A stretch of DNA of 64,000 bases from Streptomyces sp. DH24 (lineage in GTDB: Bacteria > Actinomycetota > Actinomycetes > Streptomycetales > Streptomycetaceae), in the NCBI RefSeq assembly GCF_029813775.1, contig NZ_JARVKW010000006.1, forward strand, positions 124,001 to 188,000, written 5' to 3'. A program made the position numbers and the translations under genes. This document shows, one piece after another, positions 36,082 to 50,081 of this stretch (position 1 is the first letter of the stretch; every line of letters starts with the position of its first letter). Under the pieces are notes generated by a model, which did no database searches, was not told the origin of the DNA, and worked only from the letters and a program-made list of their open reading frames with translations.

Positions 36082-36783
36082 TCATGAGGACACGTGCGCG
36101 GGCGTACGGTCCCAGTCATCCGGCAGAGACGGTACCCCCCAGGACGGATTCGGGCGCCAGTCCTGCCAGCCGTCCGCGAACGGCGGCCCCCAGGCGCGGA
36201 TCACTTCCACCGCGTCCCGGCCCGCCTGCCGCACCCGCTCGGCCAGCCGGGCGTCCATCAGACCGTCCCGCTGGGCCTGCGCGAACTCGTCCTCGTCGCG
36301 CCAGTGCCAACTGCGGTCCGGGTGCACGGAGATGTCCAGGAAATGGTCCTCGGAGTCGACGCCGCCCTCCCAACGGGTCAGCGGCTCCTCCAGGTTCACG
36401 TACCAGTTCTTGAACCGCCAGCCCGGCTCCCAGAACAGCCACACCGACCACGGCTCGCCGCGCCGGGCCAGCTTGAGCACGCCCGTGCCGAACCACCGGT
36501 CGCGCTGCACGGTCCGCGGCTTGGTGTAGCGGGAGGCGAGCGGCTCCAGGTGCGGGGGCGTGCCGTCGGCGAGCGCCGGTTTCACGCACTCCGTGCCGGG
36601 CGCCAGCCACACGGCGAGCTGGTCCGCGTCGTCCTGGACGACGGTGACGGGACGCGCGATGTGGAAGCGCTCGCCGGCGTTCTCCCGGTAGCGCCACAGG
36701 ATCTGTGTCCCGGGGCTCCAGTGACCCGCGGCCCCGCCCGCTCCCGCTCCCGTTTCCGTGCTCACCGCATCACCGTCCGCCAT
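36082..36783 (-). CDS. DUF402 family protein
   Basis: A 233-residue protein of DUF402. Family landmarks are 'FKNWYVNLEEPLTRWEGGVD', 'DHFLDISVHPDRSWHWRDED' and 'EFAQAQRDGLMDARLAERV'. Related proteins bind metal and hydrolyse nucleotides or CMP-conjugates (FomD-like), but the role here is not known. TAGTAT (36790-36795 on the complement) lies six bases upstream of ATG 36783 and looks like a -10 box, so the transcript is probably leaderless. Confidence 0.88.
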   Translation of the reverse strand: MADGDAVSTETGAGAGGAAGHWSPGTQILWRYRENAGERFHIARPVTVVQDDADQLAVWLAPGTECVKPALADGTPPHLEPLASRYTKPRTVQRDRWFGTGVLKLARRGEPWSVWLFWEPGWRFKNWYVNLEEPLTRWEGGVDSEDHFLDISVHPDRSWHWRDEDEFAQAQRDGLMDARLAERVRQAGRDAVEVIRAWGPPFADGWQDWRPNPSWGVPSLPDDWDRTPAHVSS

Positions 36784-36867
36784 GCGCAGATACTAGGTGT
36801 CACAGGCATACGACGCTGCGGCGCGCGTCACGGTTCGCGCGCCGGGGCCGGGCGCCGCGAGCCGTGG

Positions 36868-38271
36868 TCACGGCCGTGTCATCCGCAGGACGTCGAGCGC
36901 CTCGTCGAGTTGCTGCGCGGTCAGGTCGCCGCGCTCGACGTACCCGCCCTCCAGGACGACCTGCCGGATCGTCTTCCGCTCGGCGAGCGCCTTCTTGGCG
37001 ACCCTGGCGGCCTCCTCGTAGCCGATGTACTTGTTGAGCGGCGTCACCACGGAGGGCGACGACTCGGCGTACTCGCGGGCCCGTTCGCGGTCCGCGACGA
37101 TGCCGGCCACGGTGCGGTCGGCCAGCAGCCGGGAGACGTTGGCGAGCAGCCGGACGGACTCCAGGACGTTCTTCGCGATGACCGGCAGCATCACGTTGAG
37201 CTCGAAGTTCCCGGCGGCTCCGGCGGTGGCCACGGTCGCGTCGTTGCCGACGACCTGCGCGGCCACCATGAGCACCGCCTCCGGGATGACGGGGTTGACC
37301 TTCCCCGGCATGATCGACGAGCCGGGCTGGAGGTCGGGCAGCGAGATCTCGGCGAGCCCCGTACGCGGCCCGGACGCCATCCAGCGCAGATCGTTGGCGA
37401 TCTTCGTCAGCGACACGGCGACGGTCCGCAGCTGCCCGCTGGTCTCCACGATGCCGTCCCGGGCGCCCTGCGCCTCGAAGTGGTCGCGCGCCTCGGTCAG
37501 CGGCAGGCCGGTGACGCGGGCGACCTCCTCGATGACGGCGGCGGAGAAACCGGGCGGGGTGTTGATGCCGGTGCCGACGGCGGTGCCGCCGAGGGGCAGT
37601 TCGGCGAGCCGGGGCAGGGAGGCCGTCAGCCGCTCCACGCCGTGCCGGATCTGCGCCGCGTAGCCGCCGAACTCCTGGCCCAGCGTGACGGGCGTGGCGT
37701 CCATGAGGTGCGTACGGCCCGACTTCACGACGTCGGCGAACTCCGCCGCCTTGCGCTCCAGGGACGCGGCGAGGTGCTCCAGGGCGGGGATCAGGTCCCG
37801 GGTGACGGCGGCGGTGGCGGCGATGTGGATGGAGGACGGGAAGACGTCGTTGGACGACTGGGAGGCGTTCACGTGGTCGTTGGGATGCACGTCCCGGCCC
37901 AGCCGCTCACCGGCGAGCGTCGCGATGACCTCGTTGGTGTTCATGTTGGACGACGTCCCGGAACCGGTCTGGAACACGTCGACCGGGAAGTGCTCGTCCC
38001 AGCGGCCATCGGCGACCTCGGCCGCCGCCTCCTGGATGGCCGCGGCGACGTCCTCGTCCAGCACGCCGAGCTCCGCGTTCACCTTCGCCGCCGCGCCCTT
38101 GATCCGCGCGAGCGCCTCGATGTGGGCCCGCTCGATGCGCTGCCCGGAGACCGGGAAGTTCTCCACGGCGCGCTGCGTCTGCGCCCGCCACTTGGCATGC
38201 GCGGGCACCCGCACCTCGCCCATGGAGTCGTGCTCGATGCGGTAGCTGCCGCTGCCTTGCTCGTCGGTCAT
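36868..38271 (-). CDS. fumC: Class II fumarate hydratase
   Basis: A 467-residue iron-free, oxygen-stable fumarase of the TCA cycle (fumarate to L-malate). It has the aspartase/fumarase signature '[18 protein letters not shown]' (near residues 317-334) and the upstream '[16 protein letters not shown]' and '[15 protein letters not shown]'. The ATG at 38271 has a very strong GGAGGTGATC. It is 77 bp downstream of the class I fumarase gene on the same strand, so the two may be cotranscribed. Confidence 0.96.
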   Translation of the reverse strand: MTDEQGSGSYRIEHDSMGEVRVPAHAKWRAQTQRAVENFPVSGQRIERAHIEALARIKGAAAKVNAELGVLDEDVAAAIQEAAAEVADGRWDEHFPVDVFQTGSGTSSNMNTNEVIATLAGERLGRDVHPNDHVNASQSSNDVFPSSIHIAATAAVTRDLIPALEHLAASLERKAAEFADVVKSGRTHLMDATPVTLGQEFGGYAAQIRHGVERLTASLPRLAELPLGGTAVGTGINTPPGFSAAVIEEVARVTGLPLTEARDHFEAQGARDGIVETSGQLRTVAVSLTKIANDLRWMASGPRTGLAEISLPDLQPGSSIMPGKVNPVIPEAVLMVAAQVVGNDATVATAGAAGNFELNVMLPVIAKNVLESVRLLANVSRLLADRTVAGIVADRERAREYAESSPSVVTPLNKYIGYEEAARVAKKALAERKTIRQVVLEGGYVERGDLTAQQLDEALDVLRMTRP

Positions 38272-38348
38272 CGACGATCACCTCCACGTGTCACAGCACC
38301 AGGGACCCGACCACTGTTCCCCGTGGAGGTGCGCCGTCACACGGACCG

Positions 38349-40016
<1,668 letters not shown>

Positions 40017-40192
40017 CTCGCCCATTCCTCACTCGACGGACTGCGGCTGACCTCCGTTGGCAGCGTCCACCAGCGTAGAACCTGCTCCGGGCGGCGAGCT
40101 TGTGAGGTAAGGCTCAGTTCGTCCCCGGCCGGTCGCGGGCGGTTCTCCACAGACCCTGGTCGCGATCTATCGCGTTTCGGTACGCTGCTGCC

Positions 40193-40900
40193 GTGGACCT
40201 TCAGAAGCACGCCCCAGTGGACGACCCGCGACCGGGCACGGCGGCGCGCCCCGGCGAACTGCGCGCGTCGGACGCCGAGCGCGACCGGATCGCCGACATC
40301 CTGCGCGAGGCCCTGGCCGAGGGCCGGCTCACCGCCGACGAGCACGCGGAGCGGGTCGAGGGGGTGCTGAGCGCCAAGACGGTCGGCGAGCTGGAGGTCT
40401 TCATCCGGGACCTGCCCGCCGCCCACGCCCGGCCCGCCGCCCCGGCGTGGACCCCGGCGCCCAGCCGTCCCACGGCGGGCGCCATCCCGGTCGACCCCGA
40501 CGACAGCGTGGTCGCGGTGTTCAGCGCCGCCGCCCGCAAGGGCCGCTGGCGCACGGGCCGCCGCATCCACGCCTACGCGGTCTTCGGCAGCGTCGAGATC
40601 GACCTGAGCGAGGCCCTCTTCGACCACCAGCAGGTCGTGATCAAGGCGATGTCGGTCTTCGGCGACATCCAGGTCCGCGTCCCGGAGAACGTGTCGCTGC
40701 GCGGCATCGGCGGCGGCGTCCTCGGCAACTTCGACGTGGACACGAGGGACTCGACCGAAGCGGAAGCCCCCGTGGTCTACGTCGACGGGTGGGCCGTCCT
40801 CGGCAACATCGAGGCACGGCCCAAGCGCGGCAAGCTCGTCGCGGACATCCTCGACCGCGTGCACCGCACGGTCGACAAGGGCACGCGCAAGCACCTGTAG
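40193..40900 (+). CDS. DUF1707 (SHOCT-like) domain protein with cell-wall-active-antibiotic-response-like C-terminus
   Basis: A 235-residue protein. Residues 20-75 are the DUF1707 helical pair, 'RASDAERDRIADILREALAE' followed by 'GRLTADEHAERVEGVLSAKT'. The C-terminal half has the beta-helix-like LiaF/YvqF pattern 'HAYAVFGSVEIDLSEALFDH', 'VFGDIQVRVPENV', 'VLGNFDVDT' and 'WAVLGNIEARPKRG'. No membrane segment is present. Function unknown. GTG 40193 follows a TACGCT -10-like box by 7 bases, suggesting a leaderless transcript. Confidence 0.9.
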   Translation: MDLQKHAPVDDPRPGTAARPGELRASDAERDRIADILREALAEGRLTADEHAERVEGVLSAKTVGELEVFIRDLPAAHARPAAPAWTPAPSRPTAGAIPVDPDDSVVAVFSAAARKGRWRTGRRIHAYAVFGSVEIDLSEALFDHQQVVIKAMSVFGDIQVRVPENVSLRGIGGGVLGNFDVDTRDSTEAEAPVVYVDGWAVLGNIEARPKRGKLVADILDRVHRTVDKGTRKHL

Positions 40901-41040
40901 CGGCGCCGGGCATGCCCGGGGCACTTTCCCAACGGCCCCTGCAGACCGGGCGGTTCGGAACTCAGTGCATAGGCGCGCGCACAGCGGGTAGGCCTTGCTG
41001 CATCGTCTCTCGCTCGCGAAGCCGTCGTCAGGAGTAGACC

Positions 41041-41418
41041 GTGCTGCAACCGCCGCATTCGTCCCTGCAGGTAGCTGCCGTGCCGGCCCAGCGGGTGCCC
41101 GCGCGCGACAGGGACCAGGACGCCCCGTGGCACACCGAGGCGGTGTGCCGACGCGACGAGGCCGGCCTGTTCTTCGCGCCGTCCAAGGAACCCACCGCCG
41201 CCCGGCTCTCCCGCGAAGAGGCCGCCAAGCGCGTCTGCGCGCGCTGTCCCGTCATGGTCGAGTGCCGCGAGCACGCCCTCCTCCAGCCCGAGCCCTACGG
41301 CGTCTGGGGCGGCCTCACCGCCGCCGAGCGCCGGGTGGTCCTGGCGCGGGGCCGGCGCCGCGAAGTGGAACTCAAGAAGGCGGCACGGACGACGGGCCGC
41401 ATAGCGGCGGCGGGCTGA
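41041..41418 (+). CDS. wblI: WhiB-like regulator WblI
   Basis: A 125-residue WhiB-like protein. The four cluster-ligand cysteines C36, C66, C69 and C75 (CxxC then five residues then C) and the turn 'GVWGGLT' are present, followed by a basic DNA-binding tail. These [4Fe-4S] proteins bind the primary sigma factor and act on transcription, often in redox response or development. The name wblI rests on synteny with fumarase and glpX, as I recall it from S. coelicolor. GTG 41041 has AGGAG upstream. A strong terminator follows. Confidence 0.88.
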   Translation: MLQPPHSSLQVAAVPAQRVPARDRDQDAPWHTEAVCRRDEAGLFFAPSKEPTAARLSREEAAKRVCARCPVMVECREHALLQPEPYGVWGGLTAAERRVVLARGRRREVELKKAARTTGRIAAAG

Positions 41419-41458
41419 AGCACGCAAGGCAGAGCAGCAGAAGAACGGGAAGAACGAG

Positions 41459-41498
41459 AAGAAGGGGCACCCCCTCCGCACCGGGGGTGCCCCTTCTT
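41459..41498. terminator. Bidirectional terminator, 16-bp perfect stem
   Basis: AAGAAGGGGCACCCCC (41459-41474) pairs perfectly with GGGGGTGCCCCTTCTT (41483-41498) around an 8-base loop, between the convergent wblI and glpX genes. Confidence 0.88.
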
Positions 41499-41522
41499 GG
41501 GTGAGTAACCGCGCTCGGCGAG

Positions 41523-42557
41523 TTACTTGGCCCGGTCGAAGTCGATCGCGCTGTACGCCCGCAGCTTGCTCAGCCGGTGCTCGGAGTCGATCCGCCGCAC
41601 CGTGCCGGACCGCGACCGCATCACGATCGACGACGTCGTCGCCGTCTCGGAGCGGTAGCGCACCCCGCGCAGCAGCTCACCGTCGGTGATGCCGGTGGCG
41701 GCGAAGAACACGTTGTCGCCGGAGACCAGGTCGTCGGTGGTCAGGACGCGGTCCAGGTCGTGCCCGGCGTCGATCGCCCGCTGCCGCTCCTCGTCGTCCT
41801 TGGGCCACAGCTTGCCCTGGATGGTGCCGCCCAGGCACTTCACGGCACACGCCGAGATGATGCCCTCCGGGGTGCCGCCGACGCCGAGCAGCAGGTCGAT
41901 GCCGGTGCCCTCGCGCAGCGCCAGGATGGACCCGGCCACGTCGCCGTCCGAGATCAGCTTGATGCGGGCGCCGGTCTCCCGGACCTCGTCGATGAGCCCT
42001 TCGTGGCGCGGCCGGTCCAGGATGACGACGGTGACGTCCTCGGGCGTGGACCGCTTGGCCTTGGCGACCCGGCGGATGTTCACGGCGACGGGCGCGTTGA
42101 TGTCCACGAAGTCGGCGGCCTCGGGGCCGGTGACCAGCTTGTCCATGTAGAACACGGCGGACGGGTCGAACATCGCGCCGCGCTCGGTGGCCGCGAGGAC
42201 GGCGATCGCGTTCGGCATGCCCTTGGCGGTCAGCGTGGTGCCGTCGATCGGGTCGACGGCGATGTCGACCTCGGGGCCGGTGCCGTCGCCGACGCGCTCC
42301 CCGTTGAAGAGCATCGGGGCCTCGTCCTTCTCGCCCTCGCCGATGACGACGACACCGTTCATGGAGACGGTGGAGACGAGGGTCCGCATGGCGCGCACGG
42401 CGGCACCGTCGGCGCCGTTCTTGTCACCGCGGCCCACCCAGCGGCCGGCGGCCATCGCCGCCGCTTCGGTGACGCGTACCAGCTCAAGGGCGAGGTTCCG
42501 GTCGGGAGCCTCGGAGGGCACATCCAGTTCGGACGGCAAGTGATGATGCTCGGTCAT
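41523..42557 (-). CDS. glpX: Class II fructose-1,6-bisphosphatase GlpX
   Basis: A 344-residue GlpX-type phosphatase that makes fructose 6-phosphate in gluconeogenesis. Metal-binding and catalytic landmarks are '[17 protein letters not shown]', '[14 protein letters not shown]', '[19 protein letters not shown]', and '[20 protein letters not shown]'. The ATG at 42557 gives the standard length. Streptomyces often have only this class of enzyme. It is divergent from the DUF4245 gene. Confidence 0.96.
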   Translation of the reverse strand: MTEHHHLPSELDVPSEAPDRNLALELVRVTEAAAMAAGRWVGRGDKNGADGAAVRAMRTLVSTVSMNGVVVIGEGEKDEAPMLFNGERVGDGTGPEVDIAVDPIDGTTLTAKGMPNAIAVLAATERGAMFDPSAVFYMDKLVTGPEAADFVDINAPVAVNIRRVAKAKRSTPEDVTVVILDRPRHEGLIDEVRETGARIKLISDGDVAGSILALREGTGIDLLLGVGGTPEGIISACAVKCLGGTIQGKLWPKDDEERQRAIDAGHDLDRVLTTDDLVSGDNVFFAATGITDGELLRGVRYRSETATTSSIVMRSRSGTVRRIDSEHRLSKLRAYSAIDFDRAK

Positions 42558-42683
42558 CGGAGCGCACCTTTCTGTACGACGACGGCCGGATGAGGGTGTT
42601 GGGCCCGACTCTATCGTCAGACCGACAGAATGAGCAGGGCCCCCCACGGATGAGCGGGCCGGGCACCTGCGACGATAGGCGCT

Positions 42684-43211
42684 GTGGCAGGTAGGAATGG
42701 CAAGCAGAAGTCGGCCCTGGACATGGTTCTGTCCCTGGGGGTCATCTTGCTCGCGGCGGGAGTGATGTACCTCTTCATCCCGCACGACGACGACAAGGAG
42801 CCGCCCGTCGAGCGGGTGGACTACCGCGTCGAGCTGCTCACGGCGCGCAGGGCCGCGTCGTACCCGGTGGCCGCGCCCGTGGGGCTGCCGGACAGCTGGA
42901 AGCCGACCTCGGTCCGTTTCGAGGGCGACAACTCCGACGCGTGGCACCTGGGCTTCCACGCCCCCGACGGTCAGTACGTGGTGATCAAGCAGTCCACGGG
43001 CAAGCGGACGCAGTTCGTCGACGAGGCGACCAAGGGCTCGGAGGCGACCGGCACGACCGACGAGATCGACGGCCGCACCTGGACCCGGTACAGCGGCGGC
43101 CGGTACGACGCGCTGGTGCTGGAGGGCGACGCCGGCGAGACGACGGTCGTCGCGGGCACGGCGTCGTTCGCGGAGCTGACGACGATGGCCGAGGCGCTGG
43201 AGATGAAGTAG
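42684..43211 (+). CDS. DUF4245 membrane-anchored protein
   Basis: A 175-residue actinobacterial protein. A basic start and one membrane helix (about 14-33, '[19 protein letters not shown]') anchor an extracytoplasmic domain with '[20 protein letters not shown]' and '[20 protein letters not shown]', the DUF4245 pattern. The function is unknown. GTG 42684 is the only start giving the standard length. It lies divergently opposite glpX, its usual neighbour in actinomycetes. Confidence 0.88.
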   Translation: MAGRNGKQKSALDMVLSLGVILLAAGVMYLFIPHDDDKEPPVERVDYRVELLTARRAASYPVAAPVGLPDSWKPTSVRFEGDNSDAWHLGFHAPDGQYVVIKQSTGKRTQFVDEATKGSEATGTTDEIDGRTWTRYSGGRYDALVLEGDAGETTVVAGTASFAELTTMAEALEMK

Positions 43212-43230
43212 GCGGCCCGGCCCACGAGCG

Positions 43231-43266
43231 CGAGGAGGCCCCCGGCGGTGAGCCGGGGGCCTCTCG
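43231..43266. terminator. Bidirectional terminator after the DUF4245 gene
   Basis: GAGGCCCCCGGC (43235-43246) and GCCGGGGGCCTC (43252-43263) form a 12-bp perfect stem around a 5-base loop between convergent genes. Confidence 0.8.
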
Positions 43267-43281
43267 GGTGCGCGGGGGCTG

Positions 43282-43872
43282 TCAGACGGTGGTGACGACC
43301 TCGTCGTAGGCCAGGCGCGGGGAGCGCGGGAACCAGGCGTCGGGGCCCGGCCTGCCGATGTTGACCACCATCAGCGGGGTGTGGTCGTCGTCCAGGAACT
43401 CCTTGCGGACGCCCTCGAAGTCGAAGCCCGTCATCGGGCCGGCGGCGAGACCGGCGGCGCGGACGCCGACGAGGAAGTACGCGGCCTGGAGGGTGGCGTT
43501 CAGCGCGGCGGAGTTCTCGCGGACCGGGCGCTCGGCGAAGAACGCGTCCTTGGCCTGCGGGAAGTGCGGGAAGAGCTGGGGCAGTTCCTCGTGGAACTCG
43601 TTGTCCGCGGAGAGGATCGCGACCAGCGGCGCCGAGACGGTCTTGGGCCGGTTGCCCTCGGCCATGTGCTGCACCAGGCGCTCGCGGGCCTCGGGGGAGC
43701 GGACCAGCGTGATGCGCAGCGGCGACTGGTTGAAGGCGGTCGGGCCGTACTTGACCAGGTCGTAGATCGCCCGGACCTGCTCGTCGGTCACCGGCTCGGC
43801 GGAGAAGGTGTTCGCGGTGCGGGCCTCACGGAACAGCAGGTCCTGGGCGGCGGGGTCAAGAACGAGGGACAT
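43282..43872 (-). CDS. Nitroreductase-family protein (RutE/malonic semialdehyde reductase type)
   Basis: A 196-residue FMN-dependent nitroreductase of the RutE/HadB-like group. Landmarks are '[20 protein letters not shown]', '[20 protein letters not shown]', and '[19 protein letters not shown]'. Enzymes of this group reduce malonic semialdehyde in pyrimidine degradation or nitro compounds. No other pyrimidine-degradation genes lie nearby, so the substrate is uncertain. ATG 43872 gives the family-standard start. Confidence 0.9.
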   Translation of the reverse strand: MSLVLDPAAQDLLFREARTANTFSAEPVTDEQVRAIYDLVKYGPTAFNQSPLRITLVRSPEARERLVQHMAEGNRPKTVSAPLVAILSADNEFHEELPQLFPHFPQAKDAFFAERPVRENSAALNATLQAAYFLVGVRAAGLAAGPMTGFDFEGVRKEFLDDDHTPLMVVNIGRPGPDAWFPRSPRLAYDEVVTTV

Positions 43873-43996
43873 GTCTGCACTTTCTCGATGTCGGGTCCGA
43901 AGATCGGCTGACGGCATCGACCGTACGCGATAGATGTTCAACGTTCAACAAAGACGGTGTTCGGGTGGCCCGTCTCACACCGACGCGCCACCCGCG

Positions 43997-44260
43997 CTAC
44001 TCGCCCTCCTCGCCGGCCTGCCCGGCCCCCGACTCCTCGGCCAGCGCCGCGTCCAGCCGCGCCCGCGCCCCGTCCAGCCAGCGCCGGCACACCTTGGCCA
44101 GCTCCTCGCCCCGCTCCCACAGCGCGAGGGACTCCTCCAGCGTCGTACCGCCCGCCTCCAGACGCCGTACGACCTCGATCAGCTCGTCCCGCGCCTGCTC
44201 GTACCCGAGCCCCTCGGCCACGGCCGCCGGCTCCGCCACGTTGTCCACCTCGCTGGTCAT
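43997..44260 (-). CDS. xseB: Exodeoxyribonuclease VII small subunit
   Basis: An 87-residue XseB. The helical core '[20 protein letters not shown]' and '[20 protein letters not shown]' is diagnostic; the tail is acidic. Several small subunits bind one large XseA subunit and activate single-strand DNA degradation in repair. The ATG at 44260 lies 9 bp from the xseA stop, so xseA and xseB are an operon. Confidence 0.95.
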   Translation of the reverse strand: MTSEVDNVAEPAAVAEGLGYEQARDELIEVVRRLEAGGTTLEESLALWERGEELAKVCRRWLDGARARLDAALAEESGAGQAGEEGE

Positions 44261-44269
44261 CCACTCACC

Positions 44270-45478
44270 CTATGCATCGACTCGTACGGAGAACTCGCCC
44301 TCGGAGACCCGCGCCCGCAGCGCCTCCCCGGCCGTCACCTCGCCGGGATCGCGCACCGCGTGCCCGTCCGCCCGCTGCAGCACCGCGTACCCGCGCTTCA
44401 GGGTCGCGGCCGGGGACAGGGCCACCACGCGCGCGTGCGTGTGCGCCAGCTCCGAGTCGGCCCGGTCCAGCTGATGCCGCAGACAGCGCCGCCCGCGGTC
44501 CAGCAGCGCCGTCACCTCGTCGGCCCGCGTGTCGATCATGCGGTGCGGGTCCTCTATCGACGGACGGGCCAGCGCGTGCGCCAGCCCGCGCTCCTCCCGC
44601 TCCAGATACGCCTCCACACAGCGCCGCGCCCGGTCCCGCAGCATCCGCACGCGCTCGTACTCCTCGCCCACGTCCGGCACGACCTTCTTGGCCGCGTCGG
44701 TGGGCGTGGAGGCGCGCAGGTCGGCCACGTGGTCCAGCAGCGGATTGTCCGGCTCGTGCCCGATCGCGGACACCACCGGCGTACGACAGGACGCGACCGC
44801 GCGCACCAACTGCTCGTCGGAGAACGGCAGCAGGTCCTCCACACTGCCCCCGCCGCGCGCCACGATGATCACGTCGACCGCGTCGAGCGCGTCGAGCTCC
44901 TTCACCGCCTGCACCACCTGCGGGACCGCGTGCACACCCTGCACCGCGACGTTGCGCACCTCGAAGCGGACGGCGGGCCAGCGGTGCCTGGCGTTCTCCA
45001 GGACGTCCCGCTCGGCGGCGGAGGCCCGCCCGCACACCAGCCCGACGAGCTGCGGCAGGAACGGCAGCGGCTTCTTGCGCTCCGGCGCGAAAAGCCCCTC
45101 CCGCGCGAGCGACTTCTTCAGCTGCTCCAGGCGCGCGAGCAGCTCCCCGACCCCGACCGGCCTTATCTCGGCGGCCCGCAGCGACAGCTGCCCGCGCGGC
45201 GCGTACCACTCCGGCTTCGCGTGCACCACGACACGGGCGCCCTCGCTCACGACGTCCGCGACCGCGTCGAACACCTGCCGGTAACAGGTCACGCCGACGG
45301 AGATGTCGTACGACGGGTCGCGCAGCGTCAGGAACACGACACCCGCGCCCGGGCGCCGCGAGAGCTGGGTGATCTGCCCCTCGACCCACACGGCCCCGAG
45401 CCGGTCGATCCAGCCGCCGATGAGACGCGACACCTCACCGACGGGCAGCGGCGCTTCCGCGGACGTGTTGACAGCCAT
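44270..45478 (-). CDS. xseA: Exodeoxyribonuclease VII large subunit
   Basis: A 402-residue XseA. The N-terminal OB-fold ('[20 protein letters not shown]') is followed by the catalytic domain with '[20 protein letters not shown]', '[20 protein letters not shown]' and '[14 protein letters not shown]', and a long helical C-terminus. It degrades single-stranded DNA in both directions. Its ATG at 45478 is about 118 bp from the ispH start, which runs the other way, so the two share a divergent promoter region. Confidence 0.96.
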   Translation of the reverse strand: MAVNTSAEAPLPVGEVSRLIGGWIDRLGAVWVEGQITQLSRRPGAGVVFLTLRDPSYDISVGVTCYRQVFDAVADVVSEGARVVVHAKPEWYAPRGQLSLRAAEIRPVGVGELLARLEQLKKSLAREGLFAPERKKPLPFLPQLVGLVCGRASAAERDVLENARHRWPAVRFEVRNVAVQGVHAVPQVVQAVKELDALDAVDVIIVARGGGSVEDLLPFSDEQLVRAVASCRTPVVSAIGHEPDNPLLDHVADLRASTPTDAAKKVVPDVGEEYERVRMLRDRARRCVEAYLEREERGLAHALARPSIEDPHRMIDTRADEVTALLDRGRRCLRHQLDRADSELAHTHARVVALSPAATLKRGYAVLQRADGHAVRDPGEVTAGEALRARVSEGEFSVRVDA

Positions 45479-45595
45479 GCCGGTGAGCGTAGTCGGAGCC
45501 GCCGACAGCGCCCGCGTGCCGGACGCCGTCACCACCCGGGCGGTCCGCCCGGACGCGATCTCCGGGCCGGCGCACGCGGCCTTACGATGGTGCGC

Positions 45596-46621
45596 ATGAC
45601 CGCTTCGTCTGGCCGCCGTGTCCTGCTCGCCGCCCCCCGGGGCTACTGCGCCGGTGTGGACCGCGCCGTGATCGCCGTCGAGAAAGCCCTGGAACAGTAC
45701 GGGGCCCCCGTCTACGTCAGGCACGAGATCGTCCACAACAAGTACGTCGTGCAGACCCTGGAGAAGAAGGGCGCCGTCTTCGTCGAGCGGACGGAGGAGG
45801 TGCCGCCGGGCAACATCGTCATGTTCTCCGCGCACGGCGTGGCTCCGGCCGTCCACGAAGAGGCCAGGCAGGGCCGGCTCGCCACCATCGACGCGACCTG
45901 CCCGCTGGTCACCAAGGTCCACAAGGAAGCCGTCCGGTTCGCCGGCGAGGACTACGACATCCTCCTCATCGGGCACGAGGGCCACGAGGAGGTCATCGGC
46001 ACCTCCGGCGAGGCCCCCGACCACATCCAGCTCGTGGACGGCCCCGACGACGTCGCGAAGGTGGAGGTCCGCGACCCGTCCAAGGTCGTCTGGCTCTCCC
46101 AGACCACACTGTCCGTGGACGAGACCATGGAGACCGTCGACGCCCTCAAGGAGAAGTTCCCGCAGTTGATCTCGCCGCCCAGCGACGACATCTGCTACGC
46201 CACGCAGAACCGGCAGCTCGCCGTGAAGCAGATGGGCGCCGAGGCCGAGCTGGTCATCGTGGTCGGCTCCCGCAACTCCTCCAACTCCAAGCGGCTGGTC
46301 GAGGTCGCCAAGCTCGCGGGCTCCCGCGAGGCGTACCTGGTCGACTTCGCCGACGAGATCGACGAGGCCTGGCTGGAGGGCGTCTCCACGGTCGGCGTCA
46401 CCTCGGGCGCGTCCGTGCCGGAGGTGCTGGTCGAGCAGGTCCTGGACTGGCTGGCCGAGCGCGGCTTCGAGGACGTCGAGATCGTCAAGGCCGCCGAGGA
46501 GTCCATCACCTTCTCGCTGCCCAAGGAACTGCGCCGCGACCTGCGCGAGGAGGCGGCGGCACTGGCGGCCCAGCGGGGCGGCACGGGCGCCGCGGGCACT
46601 GCGGGCACCGCGGGCGAGTGA
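45596..46621 (+). CDS. ispH: 4-hydroxy-3-methylbut-2-enyl diphosphate reductase IspH
   Basis: A 341-residue [4Fe-4S] enzyme catalysing the last step of the MEP isoprenoid pathway. The three cluster cysteines are in '[13 protein letters not shown]', '[12 protein letters not shown]' and '[12 protein letters not shown]'; the conserved '[13 protein letters not shown]' and '[11 protein letters not shown]' are also there. ATG 45596 is chosen; TTACGAT directly upstream looks like a -10 box, so the mRNA may be leaderless. ATG 45587 is in frame inside that box and unlikely. Confidence 0.96.
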   Translation: MTASSGRRVLLAAPRGYCAGVDRAVIAVEKALEQYGAPVYVRHEIVHNKYVVQTLEKKGAVFVERTEEVPPGNIVMFSAHGVAPAVHEEARQGRLATIDATCPLVTKVHKEAVRFAGEDYDILLIGHEGHEEVIGTSGEAPDHIQLVDGPDDVAKVEVRDPSKVVWLSQTTLSVDETMETVDALKEKFPQLISPPSDDICYATQNRQLAVKQMGAEAELVIVVGSRNSSNSKRLVEVAKLAGSREAYLVDFADEIDEAWLEGVSTVGVTSGASVPEVLVEQVLDWLAERGFEDVEIVKAAEESITFSLPKELRRDLREEAAALAAQRGGTGAAGTAGTAGE

Positions 46622-46667
46622 CCGCACCGGGCACGTGACTGTCAGTCGTACGTCGTAACGTAGGGCC

Positions 46668-47414
<747 letters not shown>

Positions 47415-47628
47415 CGGACGTCACGACGGCTGTACCGCTGCCTCGTGGGTCGCGGGTCGTGGTTGCGGTCTTGGGCGGGCGCGCGGGTACCGGAGCGGTC
47501 CTGGGCGGTGTCCCGGGGCGAGCGTGCGGTTGCTCGGTCGCGCGGGCATGCTCTGGGGCGGGCAGGTGACCGACGGCTGCGGCGGGATCGCCGGGTCGGG
47601 GCGCGGAGGGCCGCGGGTGGGGCGGTGT

Positions 47629-48420
47629 TCAGGCCGTCGCGCGGCCGCGGGCGGCGGTGCGGCGCCGGACCAGGCGAATCCGGCGGGTGATCACGATCGC
47701 GCCGGCGACGAGCGTCCCGCCGTACAGCCAGCCCGCCTCCATGGCCAGCGCCGTCACGAGCCCCATCAGCCGGTCGCCCGCGCCGTCCCCGCGCGGCGCC
47801 ACGGGCAGCAGCCCCAGCGCGAAGGCGATCGGTACGACGACGGGCGCGGTCAGCAGATCACTGGGCCGCACCCACAGCGCGGTCAGCACGCACACCGGCA
47901 CGAACAGCACGCCGTAGACGGTGAGCGAGGCCCCGAACAGCAGGTGGACGAGCGAGCCGAGGACGACCATCACGGCCACGCAGAAGAGGCCGCCGCCGAG
48001 ACCGGTCAGGCGGGGGTCGGGAAAGCGGAGGTTGGCACCGCCGGGTGCCGCCGAGGCGGGTCGCCGGACGGCGAGCGGGCGCCGGGGCGTGCCGGGCCGG
48101 GGTGCGGAGCGGGGCCGGGGTTCCGAGCGGGGCCGGGATTCGGAGCGGGGCCGGGGCGCTGACCCGGAGGTCGTACCGGCGCCGGGCCCGGACTCTGACC
48201 CGGACCCGTGGCCGGGGGCGCCACCGGCACCACCGGCACCACCGGTTCTGCTGGCACCGCCGCTGCCGGTGCCGCTTCCGCTTCCGCCGTGGGCCGGGCC
48301 CGGTGGGCGGGGTGCGGGCCGGGTCGTACCGCCGCCCGCCGCCCGGTCCGCCTGTGGGGGCAGCGGCGGCCGGCCGCGTCGCGGTCCGTACTGCGCAGGT
48401 CGCGTCCTGTGTTGCTCCAC
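47629..48420 (-). CDS. DUF6542-type membrane protein with disordered N-terminus
   Basis: A 263-residue protein. The first 115 residues are Pro/Gly/Arg/Ser-rich with repeats such as RPRSEPRPRSA. Four hydrophobic helices follow: 'LTGLGGGLFCVAVMVVLGS', 'VYGVLFVPVCVLTALWV', 'APVVVPIAFALGLLPVA' and 'EAGWLYGGTLVAGAIVI'. This topology and the spacing fit the DUF6542 family. The role is unknown. GTG 48420 is the start; the region upstream is divergent from ychF. Confidence 0.85.
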   Translation of the reverse strand: MEQHRTRPAQYGPRRGRPPLPPQADRAAGGGTTRPAPRPPGPAHGGSGSGTGSGGASRTGGAGGAGGAPGHGSGSESGPGAGTTSGSAPRPRSESRPRSEPRPRSAPRPGTPRRPLAVRRPASAAPGGANLRFPDPRLTGLGGGLFCVAVMVVLGSLVHLLFGASLTVYGVLFVPVCVLTALWVRPSDLLTAPVVVPIAFALGLLPVAPRGDGAGDRLMGLVTALAMEAGWLYGGTLVAGAIVITRRIRLVRRRTAARGRATA

Positions 48421-48596
48421 TGGACCAACTTAGGTCGGTTAATGTGCCGAATCACCCATGAGACACGCCGACGGAGCCGCTTGGCCAGGCGTTCGACGGG
48501 TCGCCGGGACGGGGTGCGGCACGCCGTAGACTGGTGGATCGGCCCACAGCCCACTCCGCCAGTCCGCCCTCCTCCTCACGTACGGGAAGTCGCAAC

Positions 48597-49667
<1,071 letters not shown>

Positions 49668-49685
<18 letters not shown>

Positions 49686-49763
49686 TCGTGTGCGTACCCT
49701 GCGTTAGGTAATTCGTCAAGCATGCAGGTCAGGAGGGGTCCGCCTCCTCGGGAGGCGGACCCC
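49668..49763 (+). repeat. Copy 1 of the ychF 3' end plus terminator
   Basis: The sequence TTCCGGTTCAACGTGTAG (last ychF codons) and then CATGCAGGTCAGGAGGGGTC with a 13-bp hairpin (49735-49747 and 49751-49763) recurs in altered form at 50492-50590. The hairpin itself should end ychF transcription. Confidence 0.8.
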
Positions 49764-49817
49764 TTCATTTCCCGTGCTGGATGGTTGCTGGAAATTCTGA
49801 TCCTTCGTCAGGGCGAA

Positions 49818-50081
49818 TCATGTGTCGTAGATCGTGGAGCGGTGTCCGACGCGGATGACCCACACGATCAGTTCGCCGTTGTCGACGGTGTAGATGACGC
49901 GGTAGTCGCCGACTCTGAGGCGGCGGCGCTCGGGCTGGGAAACGAGCGCGGTGGTGTTGAAGCCGAACGGGTCGATTTCCAGTTCCGTCAGCTTGGTCAG
50001 GATGCGGAGTGCGGTGTCGCGCGGAACCTTGCGGAGTTCGGCTCGGGCTTCCGGGTGGAAGACGGTGCGGTACTCACTCAC
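49818..50081 (-). CDS. RelE/ParE-family toxin
   Basis: An 87-residue RelE-superfamily protein: 'YRTVFHPEARAELRKVPRDT', 'PERRRLRVGDYRVIYTVDNG' and 'ELIVWVIRVGHRSTIYD', with the conserved core RLRVGDYRVIY and a terminal His-Arg-x-x-x-Tyr. RelE members cleave mRNA in the ribosome. The ATG overlaps the antitoxin stop by 8 bases. The GC content is lower than in neighbouring genes, suggesting recent acquisition. Confidence 0.93.
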   Translation of the reverse strand: MSEYRTVFHPEARAELRKVPRDTALRILTKLTELEIDPFGFNTTALVSQPERRRLRVGDYRVIYTVDNGELIVWVIRVGHRSTIYDT

